A stretch of DNA of 39,873 bases from an uncultured Chlorobiota bacterium (lineage in GTDB: Bacteria; Bacteroidota; Bacteroidia; Bacteroidales; JAADGE01): positions 1 through 39,873 of the forward strand of contig CAMZKL010000007.1 in assembly GCA_947311255.1 (NCBI GenBank). The letters are read 5' to 3'. The notes beneath the pieces are model-generated. The model saw nothing but the letters and a program-made list of their open reading frames with translations, was not told where the DNA came from and did not search any database. Within the stretch, counting starts at the first letter, position 1; each line of letters begins with the position of its first letter. This document shows, in pieces, positions 9,301-18,600 of this stretch. Made by a program: the position numbers and the translations under genes.

Positions 9301-9669
9301 ATGGATTGTTTCTATTTCAGTTAAAATGTTATAAAGGTCAAGATCTTTTGTTATTTTATTAGCAGAAAGTTTTTTTATAATATTTGAAATAGATTTAGAA
9401 GCAGAGTGTAACTTTTTTACATAAGTGTTTTTTCCAGAAATAAAGAAATTTTTGTCTTCTTTGTGTCTCAACAAGAAATGTTGTTCAAACCTCCTCATAT
9501 TAAGATAATTAATTTTAAGTTGATTAATTTCTTGAGTATAGTCATTATATTTTTTCATACTGATGAAAGTAAACACAAAAAATATAGACATAAATAGTAT
9601 TAAAATAATTACAGAAACTGTAATAAAATTAAATCTTGTGCGGATACTATACTTCTGAAAAATATTCAT
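6313..9669 (-). CDS. Membrane sensor with HAMP, GAF and three PAS domains, no kinase or other output domain
   Basis: 1118 residues. Order: TM1 (about 14-36); extracytoplasmic helical-bundle sensor (40-283, with RRFEQHFLLRHKEDKNFFISG like chemoreceptor-type bundles); TM2 (284-304); HAMP (305-358); GAF (about 425-575, GEGLVGTVAIEKETVY); coiled coil; PAS1 (about 618-735); coiled coil; PAS2 (805-925); coiled coil; PAS3 (970-1090); final coil. PAS2 and PAS3 with their coils are an internal duplication (SRFEGINQTN versus SRFDGIKQTN). No histidine kinase, GGDEF, phosphatase or methyl-accepting signalling tip is present, so the signal must go to a partner, most simply the LytTR protein downstream. 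Domain calls are firm; partner is inferred. Confidence 0.88.
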   Translation of the reverse strand: MNIFQKYSIRTRFNFITVSVIILILFMSIFFVFTFISMKKYNDYTQEINQLKINYLNMRRFEQHFLLRHKEDKNFFISGKNTYVKKLHSASKSISNIIKKLSANKITKDLDLYNILTEIETIHQKYISTFDELVVKAQKKGSPSAGLINKLIVSGQKTYNLANPSSRNTISEMINYSNKYLYSGDEKYYISFLKDFKKLNSKNEITDSISDTSILNSNISNNFQKSLATFRNSFTTLVKLNKEIGTSYKEGLEGKLRNLKFKPLENFVKIVNNKRKEKHQNTKTLIFILFGAISILFLILFLRFSNSIVTPLNRLKRFIKPLSLGILPDEKLNYEGNDEVSEISKSVNNLIEGLKKTSAFAFSIGQGKYEKEYEPLSEKDTLGNSLIDMRKNLVSANKETEKRNQEDKIRTWTNEGLTKFNDILRQNQGNIKEMSEALISELVKFVNANQGGVFVFKNDENDNFLELTASYAYGHKKKKTKIILPGEGLVGTVAIEKETVYMTEIPETYITITSGLGSSVPRSLLITPMIIEDEVIGVIELASFNNLKNHEISFVETLSGNIASFLSITKINQKTAELFEQSQKQTELMKVQEEEMRKNFEELQQVQEESSRRSAEMSGILSAIDTSSLVIDINTDGKIISVNRRLLELLRIPESELIDTDYKDFILSENDEEYEKFWDKLVSGENIQRNEHIILNEKEFWFSVVYAPIIDSNDKILYILTMATDLTDAKKLENELKEREAQLRQNIEDINKSHKEAERKQYILENTNEMLKANEKTLHSAVETAMKQRKELAKKIEEIAEEEALSSSRFEGINQTNITFQLDLNGKIISTNKIFLNLFGYSENEIISKQQSILFNKQFLESESYKKIWKDLKSGIHVHGNFNFITKNKEKIFLQGTFTAIKNRSGRTSNIFFIGFDTTELLIKSEELKAIETELFFQIQDMQLLQKESSEQQEKIIQKSFELAEKEAISKSRFDGIKQTNLIAEFDTKGTIEDVNEIFTTLFGYKKEELISKNHKIIISEEFAKSDKYKNLWKLLLQGKHITGEFPFIGKNNKKIFVKGTFTAVCNTNNETIKIVLMGYDNTELIMRTEELKARETELKFQIDELKDLQKELQNKLK

Positions 9670-9714
9670 TTAATAATTTTTTTTAAAAACGTACTAATAA
9701 GAAGCTAAACACAA

Positions 9715-9722
9715 CAAAGATA
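9715..9722 (-). promoter_or_regulatory. Possible -7 box of the sensor-LytTR-ruvC operon
   Basis: TATCTTTG on the minus strand, an exact TAnnTTTG match 45 bases before the sensor start. No TTG at the expected distance upstream, so this is weak. Confidence 0.3.
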
Positions 9723-9802
9723 AAAAAAAAAGTAAAAATTTATAAAAACTTTCTATTTTCTTACATTTCAAAATGATAAAACTTTGTATTTTTGTCAAAA
9801 TT

Positions 9803-10768
9803 ATGTTATATCCAATAAAATTTATACCAATTTTAAAAGAAAAAATTTGGGGAGGAACAAAACTCAAATCTGTTCTAAACAAAAAACTGCAATCTAATAA
9901 GGTTGGAGAAACATGGGAAGTTTCAGGGTTTAAGAATAACTTATCTATTGTTTTAAATGGGCATTTGTCCGGAAGAAACATAAATGAAATATTAGAAGTA
10001 TATAAACAAGATTTAGTTGGAAAAAAAATATATGAAAGATTTGGAATTTTTTTTCCACTATTAATAAAATTTATAGATGCTTCAGAAGATTTATCAGTTC
10101 AAGTTCATCCTGATGATGATTTTGCTATGGAAAAGCATAATGAAAACGGAAAAAATGAAATGTGGTTTGTTGTAGATGCTGATGCTGATGGTGAAATAAT
10201 TGTAGGAGTTAAAAAAACTATCAGTAAAAATGAATATTTAAAATATACAGAAGAAAAGAAGTTGAGAAATGTTTTAAACTCTATTAAGGTTAAAAAAGGA
10301 GATGCAATTTTTATTCCTGCAGGAAGAATACATGCAATTATGAAAGGTGTTTTATTAGCAGAAATTCAACAAAATTCCGATTTAACCTATCGTATTTATG
10401 ATTGGGACAGAAAAGATGATTATGGAAAAAGTAGAGAATTACATACTGAATTTGCTTCTGAGGTTGTTGAACTTAATAGAAAAAGTAATTATTTAATTGA
10501 TTATAATTACAAAAATGATTTTTCAGAATTAGAATCTAATAAATATTTCACTACAAATTTTAATCGTTTTTCTAATGTTCTAAAAAAAGATTATTCTTTA
10601 AAAGACAGTTTTGTTATATTAATGTGTATTAAAGGCGGTTTTAATGTAAAATACAGAGAAGGGTATGTTTCTGTACAAAAAGGAGAGACTGTTTTAATCC
10701 CTGCATCCTTGAAAAAAATAGAGTTAATATCAGACTTTGAAACTGAGTTGTTGGAAGTTTATATTTAG
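9803..10768 (+). CDS. manA: Mannose-6-phosphate isomerase, class I
   Basis: 321 residues from ATG 9803 (MLYPIKFIPILKEKIWGG). An in-frame ATG at 9773 would add ten residues that the family lacks. It interconverts fructose 6-phosphate and mannose 6-phosphate, supplying GDP-mannose for surface sugars. Zinc ligands are visible as Q100 and H102 (SVQVHPDD), E119 (KNEMWFV) and H177 (PAGRIHAI). The short form resembles the Bacillus and Bacteroidota enzymes. A TATTTTTG box (9787-9794) lies very close to the start, without a convincing -33. Convergent with the next gene, 18 bases apart. Confidence 0.92.
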   Translation: MLYPIKFIPILKEKIWGGTKLKSVLNKKLQSNKVGETWEVSGFKNNLSIVLNGHLSGRNINEILEVYKQDLVGKKIYERFGIFFPLLIKFIDASEDLSVQVHPDDDFAMEKHNENGKNEMWFVVDADADGEIIVGVKKTISKNEYLKYTEEKKLRNVLNSIKVKKGDAIFIPAGRIHAIMKGVLLAEIQQNSDLTYRIYDWDRKDDYGKSRELHTEFASEVVELNRKSNYLIDYNYKNDFSELESNKYFTTNFNRFSNVLKKDYSLKDSFVILMCIKGGFNVKYREGYVSVQKGETVLIPASLKKIELISDFETELLEVYI

Positions 10769-10786
10769 GAAATTTACAATGGGGTT

Positions 10787-11314
10787 TTACATCCCAAAGA
10801 ACAATAAAGCTTCTTTTTTTAATACAGAAATAGAATATTCGATAGGTTTTTTTTCAAGATCATTGTACATTTCAATAAAAGCACGAACAAAATCGCCGGA
10901 ATTAGCCCCTTTTTCCATTTTTGTTCCTGTTAAATTTACTAATTTTGAAACTTGTTCTTTTGCACTTACAACAGTTTCCCATGTGGAATTTGTTATGTAT
11001 AATTGTTGAGACAAGTTATGGTTAAATTCTTTTCTTATTGTTCCCAACAATAATATTTGCATTTGAATTGCAGTAAGGTTGTTTTTTTGTAATCTTAGAG
11101 CCATTGCATCTGGTTTTATTCTTTCTAACAAAAGAATAATTCTTTCATATGCTTGAATTTTAACAGGAGTTATTATTTTATTATTTGCTTGAATAGTTTC
11201 ATATTTTCTTTGATGTTTTTCTTTTTCAGAAAAATGTCTTAGAATTAGCAAAACTGCAATTAGTAAAACAATTAGAGGTCCTAAATATTTAGCAAGTTCA
11301 ATAAATATATCCAT
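10787..11314 (-). CDS. Conserved Bacteroidota membrane-anchored protein, unknown function
   Basis: 175 residues. One N-terminal membrane helix (about 7-26, LGPLIVLLIAVLLIL) is followed by a soluble, mostly helical domain with YERIILLLERIKP and an LSQQLYITNSTWE segment. I recognise this as a protein widely kept in Bacteroidota (I believe the DUF7935 family) but know no function. Its -7-like box TATTTTTG is at 11337-11344. It ends tail to tail with manA and diverges from the thiolase gene. Confidence 0.72.
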   Translation of the reverse strand: MDIFIELAKYLGPLIVLLIAVLLILRHFSEKEKHQRKYETIQANNKIITPVKIQAYERIILLLERIKPDAMALRLQKNNLTAIQMQILLLGTIRKEFNHNLSQQLYITNSTWETVVSAKEQVSKLVNLTGTKMEKGANSGDFVRAFIEMYNDLEKKPIEYSISVLKKEALLFFGM

Positions 11315-11373
11315 TTTAATATTTGTTTGTAAAATACAAAAATAGTCATTTTTTATACGATGCTTTAACTTTA

Positions 11374-11405
11374 TTGCAAAAATTAATAAAAATTTATTAT
11401 TTTCG
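11374..11405 (+). promoter_or_regulatory. Possible promoter of the thiolase gene
   Basis: TTG (11374-11376), 21 bases, then TATTTTCG (11398-11405), one mismatch to TAnnTTTG, about 45 bases before the start codon. Confidence 0.4.
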
Positions 11406-11450
11406 CTATTATCTAAAAAAATAATATTAATTCATAAATTAATTATAAAA

Positions 11451-12626
11451 ATGAAAGAAGTATATATTGTATCAGCAGTAAGAACACCAATTGGAAGTTT
11501 TGGGGGTTCTTTGTCTAAAGTTTCTGCAACAGAATTAGGAGCAACTGTAATTAAAGGAGCAATTGCAAAAGCTAAAATAGATGTAAAACTTATTGATGAA
11601 GTTTTTATGGGAAATGTTGTTTCAGCTAATTTAGGTCAAGCACCAGCGAGACAAGCAGCTCTATTTGCAGGTGTTTCTAATACGGTTCCCTGTACAACTA
11701 TAAATAAAGTATGTTCTTCAGGTATGAAGTCTGTAATGATTGCTGCTCAGACTATTATGTTGGGAGATAATGATGTTGTTGTTGCAGGAGGAATGGAAAA
11801 TATGTCAAGTATTCCTCACTATGTACCAGGAATGAGAAATGGTATTAAATTAGGAGATGGCAAACTTGTTGATGGTATGGTAAAAGATGGTTTGTGGGAT
11901 GTTTATAATAATTACCATATGGGAAATGCTGCCGAGCTGTGTGCAAAAGAAATGAATTTCAGCCGGGAAGAACAGGATAGGTATACAATACAATCATACC
12001 AACGGACGGCAGCAGCAAATGAAGCCGGTAAATTTAAAGAAGAAATTATTCCTGTTGAAATTAAAACAAGAAGGGGAGATGTTATTGTTGATACTGATGA
12101 AGAATTTAAAAATGTAAAATTTGAAAAAATTCCCAGCTTAAGACCTGTGTTTGTAAAAGATGGAACAGTTACAGCAGCAAATGCTTCAACAATTAATGAT
12201 GGAGCTGCAGCACTTGTTTTAATGAGCAAAGAAAAGGTTGAAGAATTGGGAATAAAACCTATTGCAAAATTAATAGGCTACGGAGATGCCGCACACGAAC
12301 CGGAATGGTTTACAACTGCACCTGCTAAAGCAATTCCAAAAGCAATTAAAAAAGCCGGGCTTACAGCTGAAGATATTGATTTTTATGAAATAAATGAGGC
12401 TTTTTCTGTTGTTGCACTTGCAGGTATTAAAGAATTAAAATTAGATGAAAGTAAAGTAAATGTAAATGGTGGCGGAGTTTCATTAGGGCATCCTCTTGGA
12501 TCTTCCGGAGCAAGAATTATAGTTACTTTATTAAATGTTTTAAAACAAAACAATGCAAAATACGGAGTTGCAGGATTGTGTAATGGTGGGGGAGGAGCTT
12601 CTTCTGTTGTTGTAGAAATGCTTTAA
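11451..12626 (+). CDS. Acetyl-CoA C-acetyltransferase (thiolase)
   Basis: 391 residues, full length. It condenses two acetyl-CoA to acetoacetyl-CoA or runs in the degradative direction. Catalytic residues are in place: nucleophile C88 (NKVCSSGMKS), H347 (GHPLGSSGAR) and C377 (GLCNGGGGAS), with the NEAF motif in between. The short chain and the acetyl-CoA acetyltransferase-like motifs (ASTINDGAAALVL) favour the AtoB/ThlA type over the long-chain FadA type. No fatty-acid or butyrate genes are adjacent, so the direction of use cannot be told. Confidence 0.93.
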   Translation: MKEVYIVSAVRTPIGSFGGSLSKVSATELGATVIKGAIAKAKIDVKLIDEVFMGNVVSANLGQAPARQAALFAGVSNTVPCTTINKVCSSGMKSVMIAAQTIMLGDNDVVVAGGMENMSSIPHYVPGMRNGIKLGDGKLVDGMVKDGLWDVYNNYHMGNAAELCAKEMNFSREEQDRYTIQSYQRTAAANEAGKFKEEIIPVEIKTRRGDVIVDTDEEFKNVKFEKIPSLRPVFVKDGTVTAANASTINDGAAALVLMSKEKVEELGIKPIAKLIGYGDAAHEPEWFTTAPAKAIPKAIKKAGLTAEDIDFYEINEAFSVVALAGIKELKLDESKVNVNGGGVSLGHPLGSSGARIIVTLLNVLKQNNAKYGVAGLCNGGGGASSVVVEML

Positions 12627-12632
12627 TTTAAA

Positions 12633-12663
12633 TTGGGAGTACAGTTTTAAATTGTGCTCCCAA
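12633..12663. terminator. Bidirectional hairpin between the convergent thiolase and sprA genes
   Basis: An 11-bp stem with one G-T pair (12633-12643 with 12653-12663), 9-base loop. Neither side has a long T-run, but the position between two convergent stop codons (12626 and 12689) supports a shared terminator. Confidence 0.6.
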
Positions 12664-12688
12664 CTTATATAAAAATTGAAATTATTCC

Positions 12689-15600
12689 TTATATATTTGC
12701 TAAATTAAACCTTAAACTAAATCCCATATAAGTATTTTTAGTTTTATAGGATGCAGAAACTCGTGGAGCCATAATTGAACGTTCATAAAATAACCTCAAA
12801 GTAACTTTGTCGAGATTATAATCTGCATTAATTTTTATAGAGATATTTTTATTTCCGGCAGAAATATCATTAATACCTTCATTAATTCTCCTGATAATTG
12901 TAAGGGTGTTCATATAGCTAAAATCTGCTCTGAAATTTAAATCACTTTTAAATAACCTTTCCTGACCTTGTATTGTAAGAGGGAGTTTTAAATTTGGAAT
13001 TTTATATCCGAATCCAATAACATATTCTTTTCTTTGAACCTCTAAAATCTGGTTGTTTGCAAAACTAAGAGCCAATGTTCTGGCTTGTTTGTATTCAAAC
13101 CTGTTTTGCATATCATTTTTCCACTGCATATCTATTCCAATGAGAGGAACAAATTTCTCATCAATTGCAGCACCGCCTAATTTATATTGAGAAATAAAAT
13201 ATGTATTTGTCAGCTCATCTCTTATCTCTCCAATAGGATTATTAGAATCAGTACCCGTACCCTCTTTAAATCTGTAATTAGATTCGAATTGAGAAATTTG
13301 GTACTTAGAGTTATATCCATGATTTATTGTAATTCGTTTAAAATATTTTTTCAAAAAGTCATAATAAGTAAGCCCTTCGTATTTTACACGCCAATTTGGC
13401 ATAGGAATCATTGATAGGAAATTGAATTTTTTAACTGATTGTCCTGAGTATGCAGCCAAAAAAGAATGTAGTAGAACGTCTTGCGATATGGAGCTGTATC
13501 CATTAGGATAGTTGTTTGCTACGTTTCCTAATGTGTCTAAATTTGGGGCATCCATATTGTAATTATTCAAATATATTTTAGACCGTTCATTTGCTAAAAT
13601 TTCTGCAACACTTTTTCTGTTTTCTAAAAATTTTTCATAGCTTGGAGAATTATAACTAACATCATCATATTTTTCAAAAGCTGTTCTAATTGCGAAGAAA
13701 GAAACAGAATAGTTTCCTCTGTCAGATGAAATAGATGGACTTGATGCTCCTCCTGTCCAAAATTGAGTTTGTGTGAAGTTTTTTCTTGTGTCAGCAGTAA
13801 GGTCAATTCTCATTCCTTGAATTGGTTTTAATGTTGCTTTAAGACTATAGTTTATATCACTCGTAATAACCGTGGGATTATTTGATAGTGTATCAGAAGA
13901 AATCCACTTTTCTATTGATGCGTATTTCATAAATTCATTTGTGTTTAACATATACATTCCTTCTCTATTGTCTGGTTGTATTCCTGTAATAAATTGCCAA
14001 CCTGGGGCTTTCCATCCCTCATCAAAACCTAAGAACTTTGTTTTGGGAGTGTATCCGGGAACAATCATTCCATTGTTTTGCCTGTAGTTTAAAGAAATAT
14101 TCCTTACCGACATAAGGGCATAAGTTGTGTAATCAGCAATTGCTCTTAAAATGCCTTCTTTAACTTCTCTTTTTCCTGTAATCACAATATTTATGTTCTT
14201 GGCATCAACATCTGAAATAAATTTAACTTTGTTTTCATTTATAATTTGAGTTTTTCCTTTAATGGTTTTTTTATTCTTATCAAAGGCAATAAGCTCAACT
14301 TTTTCAGTTTTTAGATTATGTGTAATGCTTTTTGCTTTGTCTTTTTTTAATTTTACATTTTCTTTTGTAAATTTAACAGTCTTAAATTTTTTCTTTTTCT
14401 TCTTTTTGCCACGTTTTTTAAATTTGTCATCAACTGATTTTAAATATTTTACTTTTCTGTATAATCTTTGAAAATTAAGTTGAGAACTAAATTGAATAGA
14501 CTGACTATTTCTAATTTCATTTCCTAAACCTTCATCAGAAACGCCCTCAATATCAAGTTCCAAGCCTTTTGTCCAATAATAGTCTGCATCATATCTTAAT
14601 GTTGCAGAAGTCCATGCCAACAATGGAAGTTTGTTAATAGGCAGAGTCCAAATTAAATTGCCCTTTTGATGAAAATCTTTTGTTCTTCCAAGATTTCTGA
14701 TATTTCCTATTACAGTATCTTTATATTGATTCCATTTGTAATTGTCATCTTTGTCAATTTTTCCGTCAGGTTCGTCAATCCAAGCCATGTTATTAGCTGA
14801 ATATGTAAATTTAATGTTTTTTGTAATGTTGTATCTTAAATCATAAGTTCTGTTCCAAATAAATTGTTTGTCGAAAGTTGATTTTAGAGTATCGGAATAA
14901 TTCCCAGCTTTTATGGATTCAATGTTTCTTAGTTGAATTTCATTATAAGACTTTCTCATGTCTGTTCTAAATGCCAGCATGGATGGTGAGTAATAGAAAT
15001 TAACATCTCTAAGGATTTTAAATGCTTTTTTTCTGAAAAGTTTAACTTTTGAAAATGGTCTTATGTTTTTTGGAGAAATATTGTAATTATATGCTATTGC
15101 TCCTGTATGAATTTTTAGTAAATTATGGTCTGTATTAATATTACTTATATATGTTTCATTAAATCCGTAGCTTGCCGTCCAATTTGAAATGTGCCAAGGA
15201 GCTTTTGTTTTTCTTTTTGTTCTGTTGTTTACCGGTTTTCTTTTCTTTTTGCTTGTACCTTCTTTTATAAGTTCAGTTTCTTTTTTCTTTTTAGATTTTT
15301 TTTCAGAGTTTCCATTTATTTTCAGGTTTGTTATGTTAAATGTTTTGCGTCTTAAATAGTCTTGTGTAACATCTAAATGTTCAGACCGTTCTTTTTTTGT
15401 CATAGATTTTAAGACGGTTTTCATTTTAATATCCGGATTAATAGGGTCGTACTCAGGGTCGCTAAATGCTTCTGAGTAACCAAAATATACAGGAATTCTT
15501 ATGCCATATTTTGAAGGAAAAAATTTTCCAAATTCTGTGCTAGCTGAAAAATCGTAGCTTTTGTTTGTTGATTTTTGTCTTTCATTAACTCGTTTTTCAA

Positions 15601-18600
15601 TGCTTCCAAAACCGGGCGTACTGTAGTCTCCTGCAAGAGAAAGAGTTGAAAAGTCTGCAAGATTTGCTTGTAAACGCCCACGAGTTGCCCAGCCTCCTTG
15701 TTCTCTAAATCCTTCTAAACGTAGTTCATTCATCCAAACTTCAATAGATTTGTCAAAACCATCATCAGAAAGTTTATTGTTTTCTTTTTTTCGGTTTCTA
15801 ACACCAATCATTATTGTTCTTATATTGCTAAGATTTGGTGTGCCTATTATACTAATTCTTCTTCCAGTTTCTGCACCAAAATTTTTAATATCATAAACGC
15901 TATATTCTGTTGTTATATCTATTAGGTTTTGGCTTGCAGCTTTGTTTCTGCTTTGTTTTACTTCTTGAAAAACTTCAAAAGGAACGTCTAGCATATTTTC
16001 GGGCTTCCACACGAGTTCTCTGTCTGGGTGGTCTTCGCTTCCGTCATAAGAACCAGGTTCAGTAAGTTTTAGAGGAATTTCATATTCGTAGTAGTTTTCT
16101 TTATAATCAGAACCTAATCTAATGAATGCACACAAATCGTCATCATTAAGAAGCTGACCTTCAATTGCTTCTGCGTGAATAAACATTTGTAAACGTTTGA
16201 ATTGTCTTACGTCAAGATTTGCATTTTTATAAGCTGCACGTGCATCTCCATCGCTCAAATTTTGAACTTTTAAAGAAATTGCTTGTTCGTTTAATTGTGT
16301 AAGGTGTGGGCTTGAAGGAGAAATTTCTCGTGTAACTCCAGGTGGTAATATGTAATTAACCGGAGTTCTTGATGAGTTTTCCTCTACATTAACTGCATTA
16401 ATATCTAGTTGGGCATCAGTAAGTTCAGGTGTTCCAGCTCCTTCAGTTCCTTCTAACATTGATAGTCTATATTTTCTCCAATCTCCTCTTACAAGGTCAA
16501 ATTTTGCAAAACGAAGATGGACTTCATCGTCCCAATCTTTTAAGAATAATCTTACAAATCTAATCGATTTAAAATCTTGAATTGCTCCAATAGTTTTTTG
16601 ATAATCTTCAAGAGGTATTTTAAACTGATACCATTTAACTGTTTCTGTAACTTTATCTCCATCAGGGTCAACTTCTGCTTCTTTTATGTTTGTGATATAA
16701 TTTTGACCAACCACCATTTGGTCAGCTTTAAGTTTTATTTTGTATTGAAAGTAAGATTCATTTTCAGTTAGAGTATAATCTCTGTTTAAATCTTCCATGT
16801 TAGGAGTTAATATACTAGCAGTTCCTTCTGTACTGGTTTCGGAAGTAGATGAGTTTTGTTCTTGGTTATTGTAGCTTTTGTATCTGTCAAGAATACCTGC
16901 TTCATTTGCATCATAAGAGGCATCTTTAAAGAAAATATAATCATCGCCTGATGGGTCTGCAAAGATTTTGTTATAGGCATTAGAGGATGTTCCGGTTTTA
17001 GTTGCTACTTTTGAAATGTATTCAGAAAAGAAAGATTTTTCATCTACGTCATTTAGTCCATCGAGTCCAATGTCTTGAAATTGTCTTACTCCGGCAGGTT
17101 CATTTGCAAAGTTATCTGTTATTCTTGGCAAAATTGGAACTCTTCCCCACACAGTTGTATCGACATTTATAATTTCAGCAGATTTTGGCATTCCGTTTTC
17201 AAAAGATTGTCTTGAGTCTCTTAAAATATCTTCTGAAATAGTTCCAAAATTAAGATAAAGATCACCTCCTGTTGTGTTTACATGATTTCTGTTTTCGATG
17301 AAAGGATCCATTAGCCAGAATTCAACAAATTCAATATTTGCTTCTTCAAAATTATTTGTTGTTAAACTTTGAGAAATTCCTGCCCAACGTGTTGCGGGGT
17401 CAACTAATTCTCCTGCTTCATTGATACCTGAAGAAACTGTCGAAGGATTTACATCATAGTTATAAGGGCCTCTTTCTTTTGGGTAATATGCTAAGTTTAG
17501 GACATATAATAAAGAAGGAATATCATTTTCGAAATCTCTGTCTGGAAAAATTTCTTTTTCGGGAATTTCTCTAACTAAATGGTCAGTTTTATCATCTGGT
17601 GTTAGATAATTAATTGTGCTGTTTTTTCCATCAAGAAAATCTCTATGTATATTATACCATGATAATTTTGCTCTATTATATCCGTAGGATAGTTTGTTTA
17701 TTGAATCTGCTTCTGGGAATAAGTCCGGTTGTCCTTGTGGAGTACTTGCAATTCTCCATCGGAAAGGAGATTTTAAATCAAAAGTTACTTTTGAGCCTTC
17801 AAAGTCGTCAATATGAGCAAAGCCTTCTTTTCCAAGCACCTTAGGATGTCCTGGTATTAAATGAGCAAACTCTCCTGAGAAAGAAATATTTGATTTTGCT
17901 TTTGTTTTGACGAATGGTATATATTTGTCAACAAATTTTGTTAAAAAAGGAACTTCGTGATTGTAATCTATATTTGTTCCCCAAATTGTGTTTGAGATTG
18001 GTTCGTTTCCAATACTTATTTTAGATGTTAAAGGTTTTTGGTGTAGGTGCATTATTGTTGCTCCTATATTAAAATTGTCAGAAACTCTGTAATCAAAATG
18101 AGTACCAATCATAGATTTTGTGCCGACATCAAACATAGAATTGCTTTCTAATGAAATTTTAATTGGTGTTCCGGATTCTAAGAGACTTTGGTTTAGAATT
18201 GTAACACGTCCCATATTATAGTCAACTGTGTAATCTACATTTTCTGTTAGGTTTTGGCCTCCGGCAGTAACAGTAACTGAACCTTCGGGTACGTTCATTG
18301 CATTTAGGTTTATTTCAGAACCGCCGGCAGAATGGTATTCTCCTTTTAAAAAGAACTTGTTTTTTTCAGCTTTTTGTCTTGCGCTGCTTTGTGTTTCATC
18401 ATATAGTTCTTGAAAAACATATTGTTCTGCAATTCTTATTCTTTCGGGGTTTAATTCGTCTCCCTCAATGATTTTTTGTTTTAAATAAGAGCCAAATGGT
18501 TCTACAACAGGGAAATATATTTTTCCGTTTGATGCGTTAATTGTTACTTTATCTATAAAGTCAAAAAAGCCATCAGAACCAGCTTCATTGTTTTTATTTA

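Noticed and set aside
9694-9981. Minus-strand frame of 95 codons opposite the start of manA
   Set aside because: Shadow of the manA coding strand; no family features.
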